DNA from: Rhodopirellula baltica SH 1
GTDB taxonomy: Bacteria; Planctomycetota; Planctomycetia; Pirellulales; Pirellulaceae
Assembly (NCBI RefSeq): GCF_000196115.1
Contig: NC_005027.1
Location: forward strand, 1,178,001-1,242,000
Direction: 5' to 3'
Length of the DNA: 64,000 nucleotides
The notes beneath the pieces are model-generated. The model saw only the letters and a program-made list of their open reading frames with translations. It ran no database searches and was not told where the DNA came from. Shown one piece after another: positions 18,134-27,219 of the stretch. Positions within the stretch are counted from its first letter, which is position 1; the number at the start of each line of letters is the position of its first letter. The position numbers were made by a program, and so were the translations under genes.

Positions 18134-18964
18134 ATGCGAAATCTCACCCTCGGCACGATCATCGTTGTCGGTGGCTTCCTCGCCGCGATTCCATTTCGTC
18201 GCGACGCGGTTCATCCTGAGTCTTCCGATCCCAACGCTTTGGCAACCGGTCCGACGTCGGCACCGTTCGCGATTGCCACGTCGGCTCCGCTCAATCCGCC
18301 TTGGGACACGGAACCTTCGCTGGCCGGTCAATCGGATTTGCCTTCCGGTCGTTCTGCATCGAACGGTTGGCCCAATCAATATCTGCCGGACCCGCCCAGC
18401 CAAGGTTTTGCCGCTCCTTCGCGTTCGGACGCCTTTGCCGCAACCGGTCCGGACACAATTCCGTCACGCCAGCCGGCTCGTCCACGCCGGGACGGTCGAT
18501 TGCCGCTGACATACAACGATTTGGCGGTTCCGCTGAGCAATCCCCACTTCCCTGATCAACGATTCAATGCGTTGTCGGGATCGCCTTCGAATCCGTTGCC
18601 ACGTCAGTCGATGCCGCCGATCGGCAAAGCAGAGGCTCGCGTTCACGGCGCGTCGTCACCAAGCGAGCAACAAGTCGCAGCTCAATCCGCGACGACCGCA
18701 TCAGCAAATTTGGCATCCAGTCCGGCTGTTCACGAGGAGTCGACTCCGGCTCAGTTGGCCAGTTCGATTCCTGAATCTCGAATGAGGCCGGATACGCGGC
18801 AGCAAGTTCTTCGTCCGCCGACGATGGATCTGCATCGTTCGCCGTCCTCTCAAGAGTCAGCTCGGACGCGTTCCTTTCGAATCCCGGAAGTCGAAATGCC
18901 AGCGATGCCGCCAGCTCCCAGCGTGATGGAACGGCAACGTCATTGGATCCGGCAACCTGAGTGA
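18134..18964 (+). CDS. Membrane-anchored Pro/Ser-rich hypothetical protein
   Basis: 276 residues, family not recognised. One N-terminal hydrophobic segment (LTLGTIIVVGGFLAAIPF) acts as signal anchor. The rest is disordered, rich in Pro, Ser, Ala and Arg, without Cys. The start at 18134 is chosen because it puts the anchor at the N terminus; the frame is open to 18032 with an unlikely leader. The MITE relic begins about 40 bp after the stop. Confidence 0.6.
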   Translation: MRNLTLGTIIVVGGFLAAIPFRRDAVHPESSDPNALATGPTSAPFAIATSAPLNPPWDTEPSLAGQSDLPSGRSASNGWPNQYLPDPPSQGFAAPSRSDAFAATGPDTIPSRQPARPRRDGRLPLTYNDLAVPLSNPHFPDQRFNALSGSPSNPLPRQSMPPIGKAEARVHGASSPSEQQVAAQSATTASANLASSPAVHEESTPAQLASSIPESRMRPDTRQQVLRPPTMDLHRSPSSQESARTRSFRIPEVEMPAMPPAPSVMERQRHWIRQPE

Positions 18965-19001
18965 TCCGGTTTCTTCGGTTGCTTGGCAACCCGAGGGGTG
19001 A

Positions 19002-19054
19002 CAGCCTGCTGATTGAATCGTATGCCGGATGGCAACAATTAGCCGATGGGCGTT
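19002..19054 (-). repeat. Left part of a MITE-like element split by insertion
   Basis: CAGCCTGCTGATTGA (19002-19016) corresponds to the terminal repeat CAGGCTGTTGATTTA of the intact 116-bp element. The following bases match the element in reverse orientation up to GGGCGTT at 19054. The remaining part resumes at 20922, so everything between was inserted. Confidence 0.7.
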
Positions 19055-19256
19055 TGCCGAATGGTACTTACTTCACACCCCCTCAAGGAGGTTGTGAATT
19101 TTTACGTGCATCGCCAGTAACGCCTTGAGAACCCCGCCCGTGCAGCGGGAGGGGTCGGAAAGCGAGCGTTCAGCGAGATTTCCGGGGGAGGGCAATCCGC
19201 GCCGTTTTCCATGCTCGGCCCCCTCCCTCGCGTACGCCTGAACGGCGTCGCTCGAC

Positions 19257-20511
<1,255 letters not shown>

Positions 20512-20790
20512 TCCACCCAAGCGTCGCCGCGAGTCCCTTTCGCCGAGCCCGATCGAGGTCGCACCGCCACAGGCAACCACCACGCGAAGTGAAAAGGGGG
20601 CAGCCGGGCATCGAAACAAGCCCGACAACCGGCTGCCCGACGTACTCGCGTGTTGCCACGCGGTACCAGTTTGCAAGTTTAATCAAAGCGAGCTTTTACC
20701 CAAGAGCCCGCCGTTAAGATGCTGCGCAGAGAACGCCATGGAATCAAAAATTTTATGATTTTTGATCGCTGACACTTGCCAGATTCATTA
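20512..20790 (+). other. Structured 3' region of the IS110 element
   Basis: No gene. Two strong palindromes are seen: GGGCAGCCGG (20598-20607) / CCGGCTGCCC (20629-20638) with a 21-nt loop, and ATCAAAAAT (20743-20751) / ATTTTTGAT (20758-20766) with a 6-nt loop. The second could end the transposase transcript. Confidence 0.6.
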
Positions 20791-20921
20791 CGGTCGCTCC
20801 CCCCAAACTTCGTTTCGGGAGAGGTGCATCATACAGAACTCCGCTGAAACGCGACCTCGACAATCTGCACGACCTCCCCAGGGGCGAGGGTGAAGTTGTA
20901 AAGTAAGTGCCATTCGGCGGA

Positions 20922-20984
20922 AGCCCCGGTTGGCCTTTGACTAACCGCCGCTAACGCGGTGCGGCTGTTTGAATCAACAGCCCG
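20922..20984 (-). repeat. Right part of the split MITE-like element
   Basis: AGCCCCGGTTGGCC, then ACCGCCGCTAACGCGGTG, then TGAATCAACAGCCCG (20970-20984) continue the element exactly where 19054 leaves off. The terminal repeat is degenerate compared with TAAATCAACAGCCTG. Confidence 0.7.
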
Positions 20985-21316
20985 GTGAGCGAGGATCGAT
21001 TGAAGCCTTGCTTCCCTCAATGGCCAACGGCCTTTTTCAACCTCGCCTGGGGCAACGCCTCAGGACGAGGAAAGCACACGCTCGTTTTGGCCAACGGCCA
21101 AACTCAGCTTCCCTGAGGCTATCTCGCTCGCCCAATTTCACACGAAACTCGCGCACGCAGAAACACGCCTGACAAGTCAAGGCCGGTTTCTTATGAAACC
21201 AGTCTTGTTTCGCGAGCTTTGTTTCACCTAGTTTCCCGCTTGTCCAAGGAGTTCCTTGGTCGGTCGGCAAACGGACTTGCCGGCAATGTGATTCATCCAT
21301 CTCGGACGCATTCAAC
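20985..21316. other. Region upstream of parA with a perfect palindrome
   Basis: 332 bp without a gene. It contains GGCCAACGGCC twice and, at 21244-21259, the palindrome CCAAGGA-GT-TCCTTGG, 58 bp before the parA start. This could be an operator or a leader hairpin. No consensus parS (TGTTTCACGTGAAACA) was found. Confidence 0.5.
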
Positions 21317-22063
21317 GTGGCGAAAATCTTGTCAGTCGTGAACCAGAAAGGAGGCGTTGGGAAGACCACCACATCGGTCAACCTTTCCGCCGCCCTGGCC
21401 ATGTCTGGCAAGAAAACCTTGTTGGTCGACATCGACCCACAATGCAACGCCACGTCGGCTTTGGGCCAATCGCCCGCCGCACATCACGGATTGACGGGAA
21501 CCGACTCGCTTCCTGATTCGATCGTCGAAACCGATGTGCCGCATCTTGGGTTGTTGCCCGGTAGTCGTTCTTTCCATGACGCAGACGTGCTTGCAGAAAC
21601 CGGCGATCGTTCGACCGCTCGGGTCCGCAAGCATCTCGATAGCGTGATGAGCGAGTACGAATACATCTTGATCGATTGCCCGCCCAGTGCGGGAGCCATG
21701 ACGGAAACGGCGCTCACTGCCAGCACCGAAGTGTTGATTCCGATCCAGTGCGAGTACTTCGCGATGGTCGGCGTCACACAACTGATTGGAACGATCAAGA
21801 AAGTCATCACCGCCACCGATGGTCGTCTGACCTTTGGCGGCATCCTGCTGACGATGTACGACGAATCTCTTGAATTGACCCGTGAAGTCGACGAAGAGGT
21901 CCGTGACTTCTTTGGCGACATCGTTTTCGAAAGTGTCGTGCCCCGGGACGTCGCGTTGTGCGAAGCCCCCAGCCACGGCCAAACCGTTTTCCAGTACGCC
22001 CCGCGAAGTCGCGGCGCGTTCGCTTATACCCAACTGTGCATGGAGGTACTGCAACGTGACTAA
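21317..22063 (+). CDS. parA: ParA/Soj chromosome-partition ATPase
   Basis: A 248-residue ParA-family ATPase of chromosome segregation. The deviant Walker A is KGGVGKTTTSVNL (residues about 11-23), Walker A' is LLVDIDPQCNATSALG, and Walker B is ILIDCPPSAG. Its length is that of the small chromosomal (Soj) class without an N-terminal HTH. The start is GTG at 21317: the residues MAKILSVVNQKGG match the usual ParA beginning. The gene ends inside the start of parB, an 8-bp overlap, so the pair is an operon. Confidence 0.95.
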   Translation: MAKILSVVNQKGGVGKTTTSVNLSAALAMSGKKTLLVDIDPQCNATSALGQSPAAHHGLTGTDSLPDSIVETDVPHLGLLPGSRSFHDADVLAETGDRSTARVRKHLDSVMSEYEYILIDCPPSAGAMTETALTASTEVLIPIQCEYFAMVGVTQLIGTIKKVITATDGRLTFGGILLTMYDESLELTREVDEEVRDFFGDIVFESVVPRDVALCEAPSHGQTVFQYAPRSRGAFAYTQLCMEVLQRD

Positions 22064-23045
22064 CGCGACAACCAATCCAACGAACACCAGTAAAGCACCC
22101 GCTGGCAAAGACCGCCGTCTTGGAAAAGGCTTGGCGGCATTGTTGGGTGAGCCCATGGACGACATCGTTCCACCCGGCGAAACCAACAACGCTCCTAAAC
22201 CAGGCGTTCAGTCGCTCGAGTTGCCGATTGATTCGGTCGAAGCCAACCCGTTTCAGCCGCGTCGTGAATTCAATCCCGACGAGATCGCTTCGCTGGCCGA
22301 ATCGATCAAGAACCATCAGCAGTTGCAGCCGATCTTGGTTCGCATCGTTGACGGTCGCTACCAACTGATCAGCGGCGAACGTCGCTTGCGTGCGACCATC
22401 CACGCGGGTTTGAAAACCATCCGCGCCGAAGTTCGCGAAGCCGACGATCGCTTGGTCGCTGAGCTGGCGATCATCGAGAACTTGCAACGCAAGGACTTGA
22501 ACGCGATCGAAAAAGCGATGTCGTTCAAACGCTACATCGATGAGCACAAGTGCAAACAAGATGACCTGGCTCGCCGCTTGAGCATCGACCGAAGCACGAT
22601 TGCCAACCTCATGCGTTTGTTGGAGCTGCCTCAGCCAATCGTTGAGATGGTCACCAGCGGCGAATTGACCGCCGGACACGCTCGAGCTCTCTTGCCGATC
22701 GGCGAAGTCGAAGTGCAGGTCGCGACGGCCAAGAAGATTTTGGAAGAAGGTTGGAGCGTTCGCAAAACCGAGACCGGTGTTGCTGAATTGCTGCGTGCAG
22801 AAGAAGACAGCGACACCGGGTTGAAAGTCACCAACGTCTCTCGCCAGAAACGCAAGCCCGTTCCTCCGCACATCGAAGCGATGCAGCAAGAGATGCGGAT
22901 GGTGTTCGGCACCAAGGTCGAGATCAAAGCCTCGGCTCGCAGCCGCGGGAAGATCACCATTCACTTCAGCGACGCAGAGGAGTTCGAACGCATTCGCGGC
23001 TTGCTCGGCGGCGTCAATCGCCCTCAGCTTCGCGTCGCGGGCTGA
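22056..23045 (+). CDS. parB: ParB chromosome-partition protein
   Basis: A 329-residue ParB-family DNA-binding CTPase that loads at parS and stimulates ParA. An N-terminal Lys/Arg patch LGKGLAALLG, typical of ParB for ParA contact, lies at residues about 22-31. The CTP-binding/ParB-N domain follows: NPFQPRREFNPDEIASLAESIK, LQPILVR and the arginine patch GERRLRA. The HTH segment is QDDLARRLSIDRSTIANLMRLLELP, and a C-terminal dimer region ends near RPQLRVAG. The GTG start at 22056 overlaps the parA stop and has GGAGG 9 nt upstream. The long overlapping minus-strand frame is a shadow. Confidence 0.95.
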   Translation: MTNATTNPTNTSKAPAGKDRRLGKGLAALLGEPMDDIVPPGETNNAPKPGVQSLELPIDSVEANPFQPRREFNPDEIASLAESIKNHQQLQPILVRIVDGRYQLISGERRLRATIHAGLKTIRAEVREADDRLVAELAIIENLQRKDLNAIEKAMSFKRYIDEHKCKQDDLARRLSIDRSTIANLMRLLELPQPIVEMVTSGELTAGHARALLPIGEVEVQVATAKKILEEGWSVRKTETGVAELLRAEEDSDTGLKVTNVSRQKRKPVPPHIEAMQQEMRMVFGTKVEIKASARSRGKITIHFSDAEEFERIRGLLGGVNRPQLRVAG

Positions 23046-23945
23046 TTGCATTCGGCTGAGCGGAAGACGCTTAGCAGGCTGTTGATTTATTGAGCCGCAC
23101 CGCGTTAGCGGCGGTTGATTAGAGGCCAACCGGGGCTAACGCCCAACGGCTAATGATTGTCATTCGGTATGCGACTAAATCAACAGCCTGTTAGCTATCG
23201 AGTATTCACCTGGCCGGCGTGGTGTCGCAGATTCAAGTCTGTCACCACGTCGGTTTTTTTGTGCCCCCGTCCCGTTCTCGAAGGTGGTGGACCGCTAGAT
23301 TCCGTAGGTTGGGCTTCCAAGCCCGACAAGCACAGCAACGCAACCAATCTCCGCTCTCCAAAGAAAGCCGTGCAGCTTCTAAGTTGTTGTCTTGCAAGTT
23401 GATTGCCTTCACCCTCCCCATGGGAGGGTCGAGCGAAGCGAGAGGAGGGCTCAGCACTGAATCCAGCCCGCAACCCTCCTCGACCGCGAAGCGGGGCGAC
23501 CCTAAGCACGTGAGCGGGAGTCGTTGGGCTTGATCACGTAGCGGCGTCTCTCCGAGACGCTGTCATTTGCGACTCTCAGAGAGGCTCGCCTACGTGAGGT
23601 TCTTCTACCCGATCATTCCTGCCGACCTGCTTCGTGGATCGATTCCAAAGGGTGGGGGAAGCAAAGCGGCACGACCTCGAAGCGGGGCGATGGAGCTAGG
23701 GGAATTTGAATAGGAGCGTTTGGCTTCGTCGGGCTTGGAAGCCCAACGTACTGGGTGGATGAATGTGGCGTGGGATCGTGCTCCCCCGAGCGGTCGAAGC
23801 GTCCAGGCAAACTTATCGGGCTCGATCGGCTGATTTCCGGAGGATGCCTGGGTGAATTCTGCTCTTGGGCCTACGTGGGCGGTACCCCGCCGTCTAAAAT
23901 CATGTGCGCGAATGATCGGCAACGTGGCCGGAGTTTTCGCGGGTG
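23046..23945. other. Intergenic cluster of palindromes and repeats
   Basis: 900 bp without a convincing gene. It holds the intact MITE-like element (23075-23190). GTTGGGCTTCCAAGCCCGAC near 23309-23328 recurs inverted at 23727-23751 (CGTCGGGCTTGGAAGCCCAAC). An imperfect long hairpin lies at 23535-23596 (CACGTAGCGGCG... pairing with ...CGCCTACGTG). Stretches rich in GGGTCGAGCGAAGCGAG resemble planctomycete intergenic repeats. The short frames here come from the palindromes. Confidence 0.6.
23075..23190 (+). mobile_element. Intact MITE-like palindromic element, copy 1 (116 bp, TTAG target duplication)
   Basis: Perfect 15-bp terminal inverted repeats: CAGGCTGTTGATTTA (23075-23089) and TAAATCAACAGCCTG (23176-23190). 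TTAG is duplicated directly outside at 23071-23074 and 23191-23194. The interior holds REP-like palindromes (ACCGCGTTAGCGGCGGT; GGGGCTAACGCCC). It has no coding capacity. It differs from the copy at 44896-45011 at two positions by eye. Confidence 0.85.
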
Positions 23946-26336
23946 ATGCCCCCTTCGGACGTGTTGATGTCCAGCCTGATTGAAACAATTGAAGTCGACG
24001 CCGCTCTGGCAAACCGTTTGGCAGAGATGCCTGCCGACTCGCAGACCCTCACGCTTTCCCTCGATGCAATCGCAAACGGTGGTTCGACCGCGGGTGTGTT
24101 GCAGCATCCTAGCTGGGCTCGGAATCCGCATCTCCTGACGCCACTGCAGTCGACCGGTGCTGATGATTCTGAGGATGAGTTGTCAGAAACCATCGAGGTC
24201 TCCGGCAGCGTCGGACCTGTCGAAGGATCCTCGCCGGCTGGTGGGAATCTCTTGTCGAACGATCCGATCGATGGCCAGTCGGCGCTTGCAAGTTGCGAAG
24301 GCTTCTTGCCGCCTCGTCGGATTGCGATGTTGAGCTCGGACCCGACCAAGGCTGACTGCGTGTCGTTGAAGGATGTCGAGTATCGATTGATCGGAACGCT
24401 GGGAAGTGGTGGTACCGGGATCGTCTATCAAGCTCACCAACGCGCAATCGATCGCGAGGTTGCTATCAAGGTGCTCCGGCGTGAACTGGCGACCGACGCT
24501 TCTTCGCGAGGAAGGTTCTTGGCAGAGGCCCGCGTGATTGGTGCGTTGGATCACCCCAACGTGATCGCCCTGCATGATCTGTGCATTGATGACGAAGGTC
24601 AGCTGTTCTATTCGATGAAGCGTGTCGATGGAGCGAGTTGGGACCAGCAAATAGATACGCTTTCTTTGGAAAAAAACCTCAACATCTTGCTGCGAGTTGC
24701 CGATGCGATTCGTTACGCCCATTCGCGAGGACTCGTCCATCGCGATTTGAAGCCCGAGAACGTGATGCTTGGTCGCTTCGGCGAAGTCTTGGTGGCCGAC
24801 TGGGGGCTGGCGCTCAGCAAGTCCTCGCTGACGCCATCGTCCGCGGTGCCCAGCACCGATTCGCATCACGCGATTGGTGGCACACCGGCCTACATGGCAC
24901 CGGAACTGGCAGCGGGTGATCTGTTTGGCATCACCTACGCCACCGACATCTATCTGCTCGGCGCGATCCTCTTTCGTGTGGTCACGGGTTTCCCGCCACA
25001 CCACGGCAAGAGCCTGCTGGCTTGCATTCGCGCGGCGGCGAACAACAAGATCGAACCCATTCCAGAGAACCTCGGCGACACCGAGTTGGAACTGATTCAA
25101 ATCGCACACAAGGCGATGGCGACCGAGCCGCTCGACCGATTCACTTCGGTGGAGGAATTGATCGAAGCGATCGAGGGGCACCGTTCGCACGAAGCCAGTG
25201 ATCGATTGGTGCGTCGCGCGAAACGTCGTTTGGCTGAACTGGACGAACTGGATGCGGTTGAAGATCCCAACAAGGAAAAGGGCTCGTCTGGTTTGCGAGC
25301 CGATCGCTACGAGCGTTTCGCGGCCGTCGATGCCCTGCTTCGTGAAGCGATCGAGATTTGGCCGGACAACCGACGAGCGATCGACACGCTACGCAGCACT
25401 CAACTGGAATTCGCTCGCACCGCCACCGCTCAAGGTGACTTGGATTTAGCGTTGGTGTTGTACGAGTCCGCCGGGCAATCCAACAGCGAAGCGGCGGCAC
25501 GGGTTCGCAAGCAACGTGATCGCCGAGAACGGGTTCGTGAGAGCCAAGCGAAGTACTCGACCTTGTTCACTCATTCGCCCGATGCCGGTCTGCTGATTCG
25601 GTGGTCCGACGGCGTGGTGATGGAAGCCAACACGGCGTGCTTGGAACTGTTGGGCTACGAAAAGGAAGAAGTGGTCGGCGAAAAGATGACGTCGCTGACG
25701 ATTTGGGCGTGCCCGATGGCTCGTGAAAAGTTCATTGATCAACTGGCCCGCGAAGGTCAGATCGACAACTTCGAAACCCAGTTCGTTCCCAAGCAAACCA
25801 AGTTGGAAAACCCGATCTGCGACGATCACCCGGTGGATCGAAGCGAAGTCAAAGGCTTGATTGATGTTCTGATCAGCTCTCGGACGGTTCAATTGGCCGG
25901 CGAAGAGATGCTGTTGTCGACCGTTCGTGACATTTCTGCTCGCAAAGCCGCCGAGCATGATTTGGAATATTCACGCCGGCGGTTGCGAGACCTTCAGCGT
26001 TTGGCGGGGTTAGGTAGTTGGTCGTTCACCTTGCAATCGCAAGCGATCCATTGGTCAGAAGAAGCTTTTCGGGTGACCGGGCGAGATGTTCGTCGCGGGT
26101 CCCCGAATTACAACGAATTCGTCGCGTCGATTCACCCCGACGATCGCGAATCGCTTCAGATAGCCATCGAACGCAGCGTGACCCAAGGGACTTCGTATCA
26201 GTTGAAGTTTCGCTATCGTGACGACCAAGGCAAATATCGAAAGCTGTTCACGCGAGGGAATCCGGTCTTTGACGCGGATGACAACGTGATCGAGATTTAC
26301 GGCATCTTGCAACATGTCGCGGCCGGCGGTGGCTGA
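23946..26336 (+). CDS. Serine/threonine protein kinase with C-terminal PAS domains
   Basis: A 796-residue Hanks-type kinase fused to sensory domains. The N-terminal 140 residues are acidic and unstructured. The kinase domain (about 145-412) has glycine loop GTLGSGGTGIVYQAH, VAIKVL lysine, HRDLKPEN catalytic loop (about 265-272), DWG in place of DFG (about 285) and GTPAYMAPEL activation segment. A helical linker follows (about 415-535), then PAS1 (about 537-660, HSPDAGLLIRWSDGVVMEANTACLELLG) and PAS2 (about 680-790, WSFTLQSQAIHWSEEAFRVTG, ending in a PAC-like tail). No membrane segment is seen, so it is probably cytoplasmic. Kinase before PAS is less common than the reverse. Start ATG 23946; a GTG directly precedes it. 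Confidence 0.93.
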   Translation: MPPSDVLMSSLIETIEVDAALANRLAEMPADSQTLTLSLDAIANGGSTAGVLQHPSWARNPHLLTPLQSTGADDSEDELSETIEVSGSVGPVEGSSPAGGNLLSNDPIDGQSALASCEGFLPPRRIAMLSSDPTKADCVSLKDVEYRLIGTLGSGGTGIVYQAHQRAIDREVAIKVLRRELATDASSRGRFLAEARVIGALDHPNVIALHDLCIDDEGQLFYSMKRVDGASWDQQIDTLSLEKNLNILLRVADAIRYAHSRGLVHRDLKPENVMLGRFGEVLVADWGLALSKSSLTPSSAVPSTDSHHAIGGTPAYMAPELAAGDLFGITYATDIYLLGAILFRVVTGFPPHHGKSLLACIRAAANNKIEPIPENLGDTELELIQIAHKAMATEPLDRFTSVEELIEAIEGHRSHEASDRLVRRAKRRLAELDELDAVEDPNKEKGSSGLRADRYERFAAVDALLREAIEIWPDNRRAIDTLRSTQLEFARTATAQGDLDLALVLYESAGQSNSEAAARVRKQRDRRERVRESQAKYSTLFTHSPDAGLLIRWSDGVVMEANTACLELLGYEKEEVVGEKMTSLTIWACPMAREKFIDQLAREGQIDNFETQFVPKQTKLENPICDDHPVDRSEVKGLIDVLISSRTVQLAGEEMLLSTVRDISARKAAEHDLEYSRRRLRDLQRLAGLGSWSFTLQSQAIHWSEEAFRVTGRDVRRGSPNYNEFVASIHPDDRESLQIAIERSVTQGTSYQLKFRYRDDQGKYRKLFTRGNPVFDADDNVIEIYGILQHVAAGGG

Positions 26337-26508
26337 TTCAGTCATTCCTGCGGTCGGCAAAATTCCTTTGCCGACAAATTCGCGTTCGTGTTCCGTTATG
26401 CTGAAAATTGGTTTCCTGCCGAACCGGAACACACTTTTGTTTTGCTGACCCACCCTACCCTTTTTCCTCCCCTTCAGTGCCCTGACATCGCCGACCCAAT
26501 CCACCGTC

Positions 26509-27219
26509 TTGCGTTACACGCAATCTGATCCCGATGTGCGGTTGATGCTGCGCGTAAAAGAGGACGATGCGGGCGCGTTTGAGGAATTGGTTCGTCGTTA
26601 CCAAGCAAGATTGGTTCGATTGATGCAACATTTGGCACCGCGAGGAGGACTGGCTGAGGACTTGGCTCAAGAAACATTTTTGCGTGTCTATCGGGCTCGC
26701 CAAAGTTACACGCCTGGCGCTAAGTTCTCGACTTGGTTGTTCACGATCGCGGGCAACGTTGCACGCAATTCAAAACGAACCGCATCGCGACGACATGAAA
26801 CCAGCGAAGTGGATTCGCAACGCGGCGCGGATGACTCGGACGATGCTCCGTTTTTGGCGGTGACCGCGGTCGATAGCAGTGGATTGATGCCGACACGCCA
26901 AGTCGAGGGCGACGAACGAGCGTCGATCGTTCGTTCGGCGGTCGCGTCGTTGAACGAGCGTCAGCGGATGGCGCTGATCCTGTCTCGGTTTGAAAACATG
27001 AGCTACGTCGAAATCGCGGAAACGATGGGGCTCAGCACCAAGGCCGTGAAGTCGCTGCTCAGCCGTGCCCGTGTCAGTTTGAAAGAGGCTTTGACGCCGT
27101 ACATCGAATCCGGACAACTCGGCGGAACGTTCGACCCAGCGATGTCGTTGCCGTCGATCAAAATCGACCACAATTCCAAACAGCCCACCGGTGAAGTTGT
27201 CGAGGAGGATCCATCATGA
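26509..27219 (+). CDS. ECF-subfamily RNA polymerase sigma factor
   Basis: A 236-residue sigma-70-like factor of the extracytoplasmic-function group. Region 2: DDAGAFEELVRRYQARLVRLM, then EDLAQETFLRVYRARQSYTPGAKFSTWLFTIAGNVARN (regions 2.2-2.4). A long Ser/Asp-rich linker joins it to region 4: LNERQRMALILSRFENMSYVEIAETMGLSTKAVKSLLSRARVSLKEAL, with a clear HTH. The C-terminal tail is about 30 residues. The start is uncertain: TTG 26509 is the first usable codon, and the first in-frame ATG (26545) would cut region 2. The stop overlaps the next gene start as ATGA, so the sigma factor and its putative anti-sigma are translationally coupled. Confidence 0.92.
   Translation: MRYTQSDPDVRLMLRVKEDDAGAFEELVRRYQARLVRLMQHLAPRGGLAEDLAQETFLRVYRARQSYTPGAKFSTWLFTIAGNVARNSKRTASRRHETSEVDSQRGADDSDDAPFLAVTAVDSSGLMPTRQVEGDERASIVRSAVASLNERQRMALILSRFENMSYVEIAETMGLSTKAVKSLLSRARVSLKEALTPYIESGQLGGTFDPAMSLPSIKIDHNSKQPTGEVVEEDPS

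Noticed and set aside
21807-23129. A 440-residue minus-strand frame over parB
   Set aside because: Shadow of parB; composition without domain signals, and it ends within parA.
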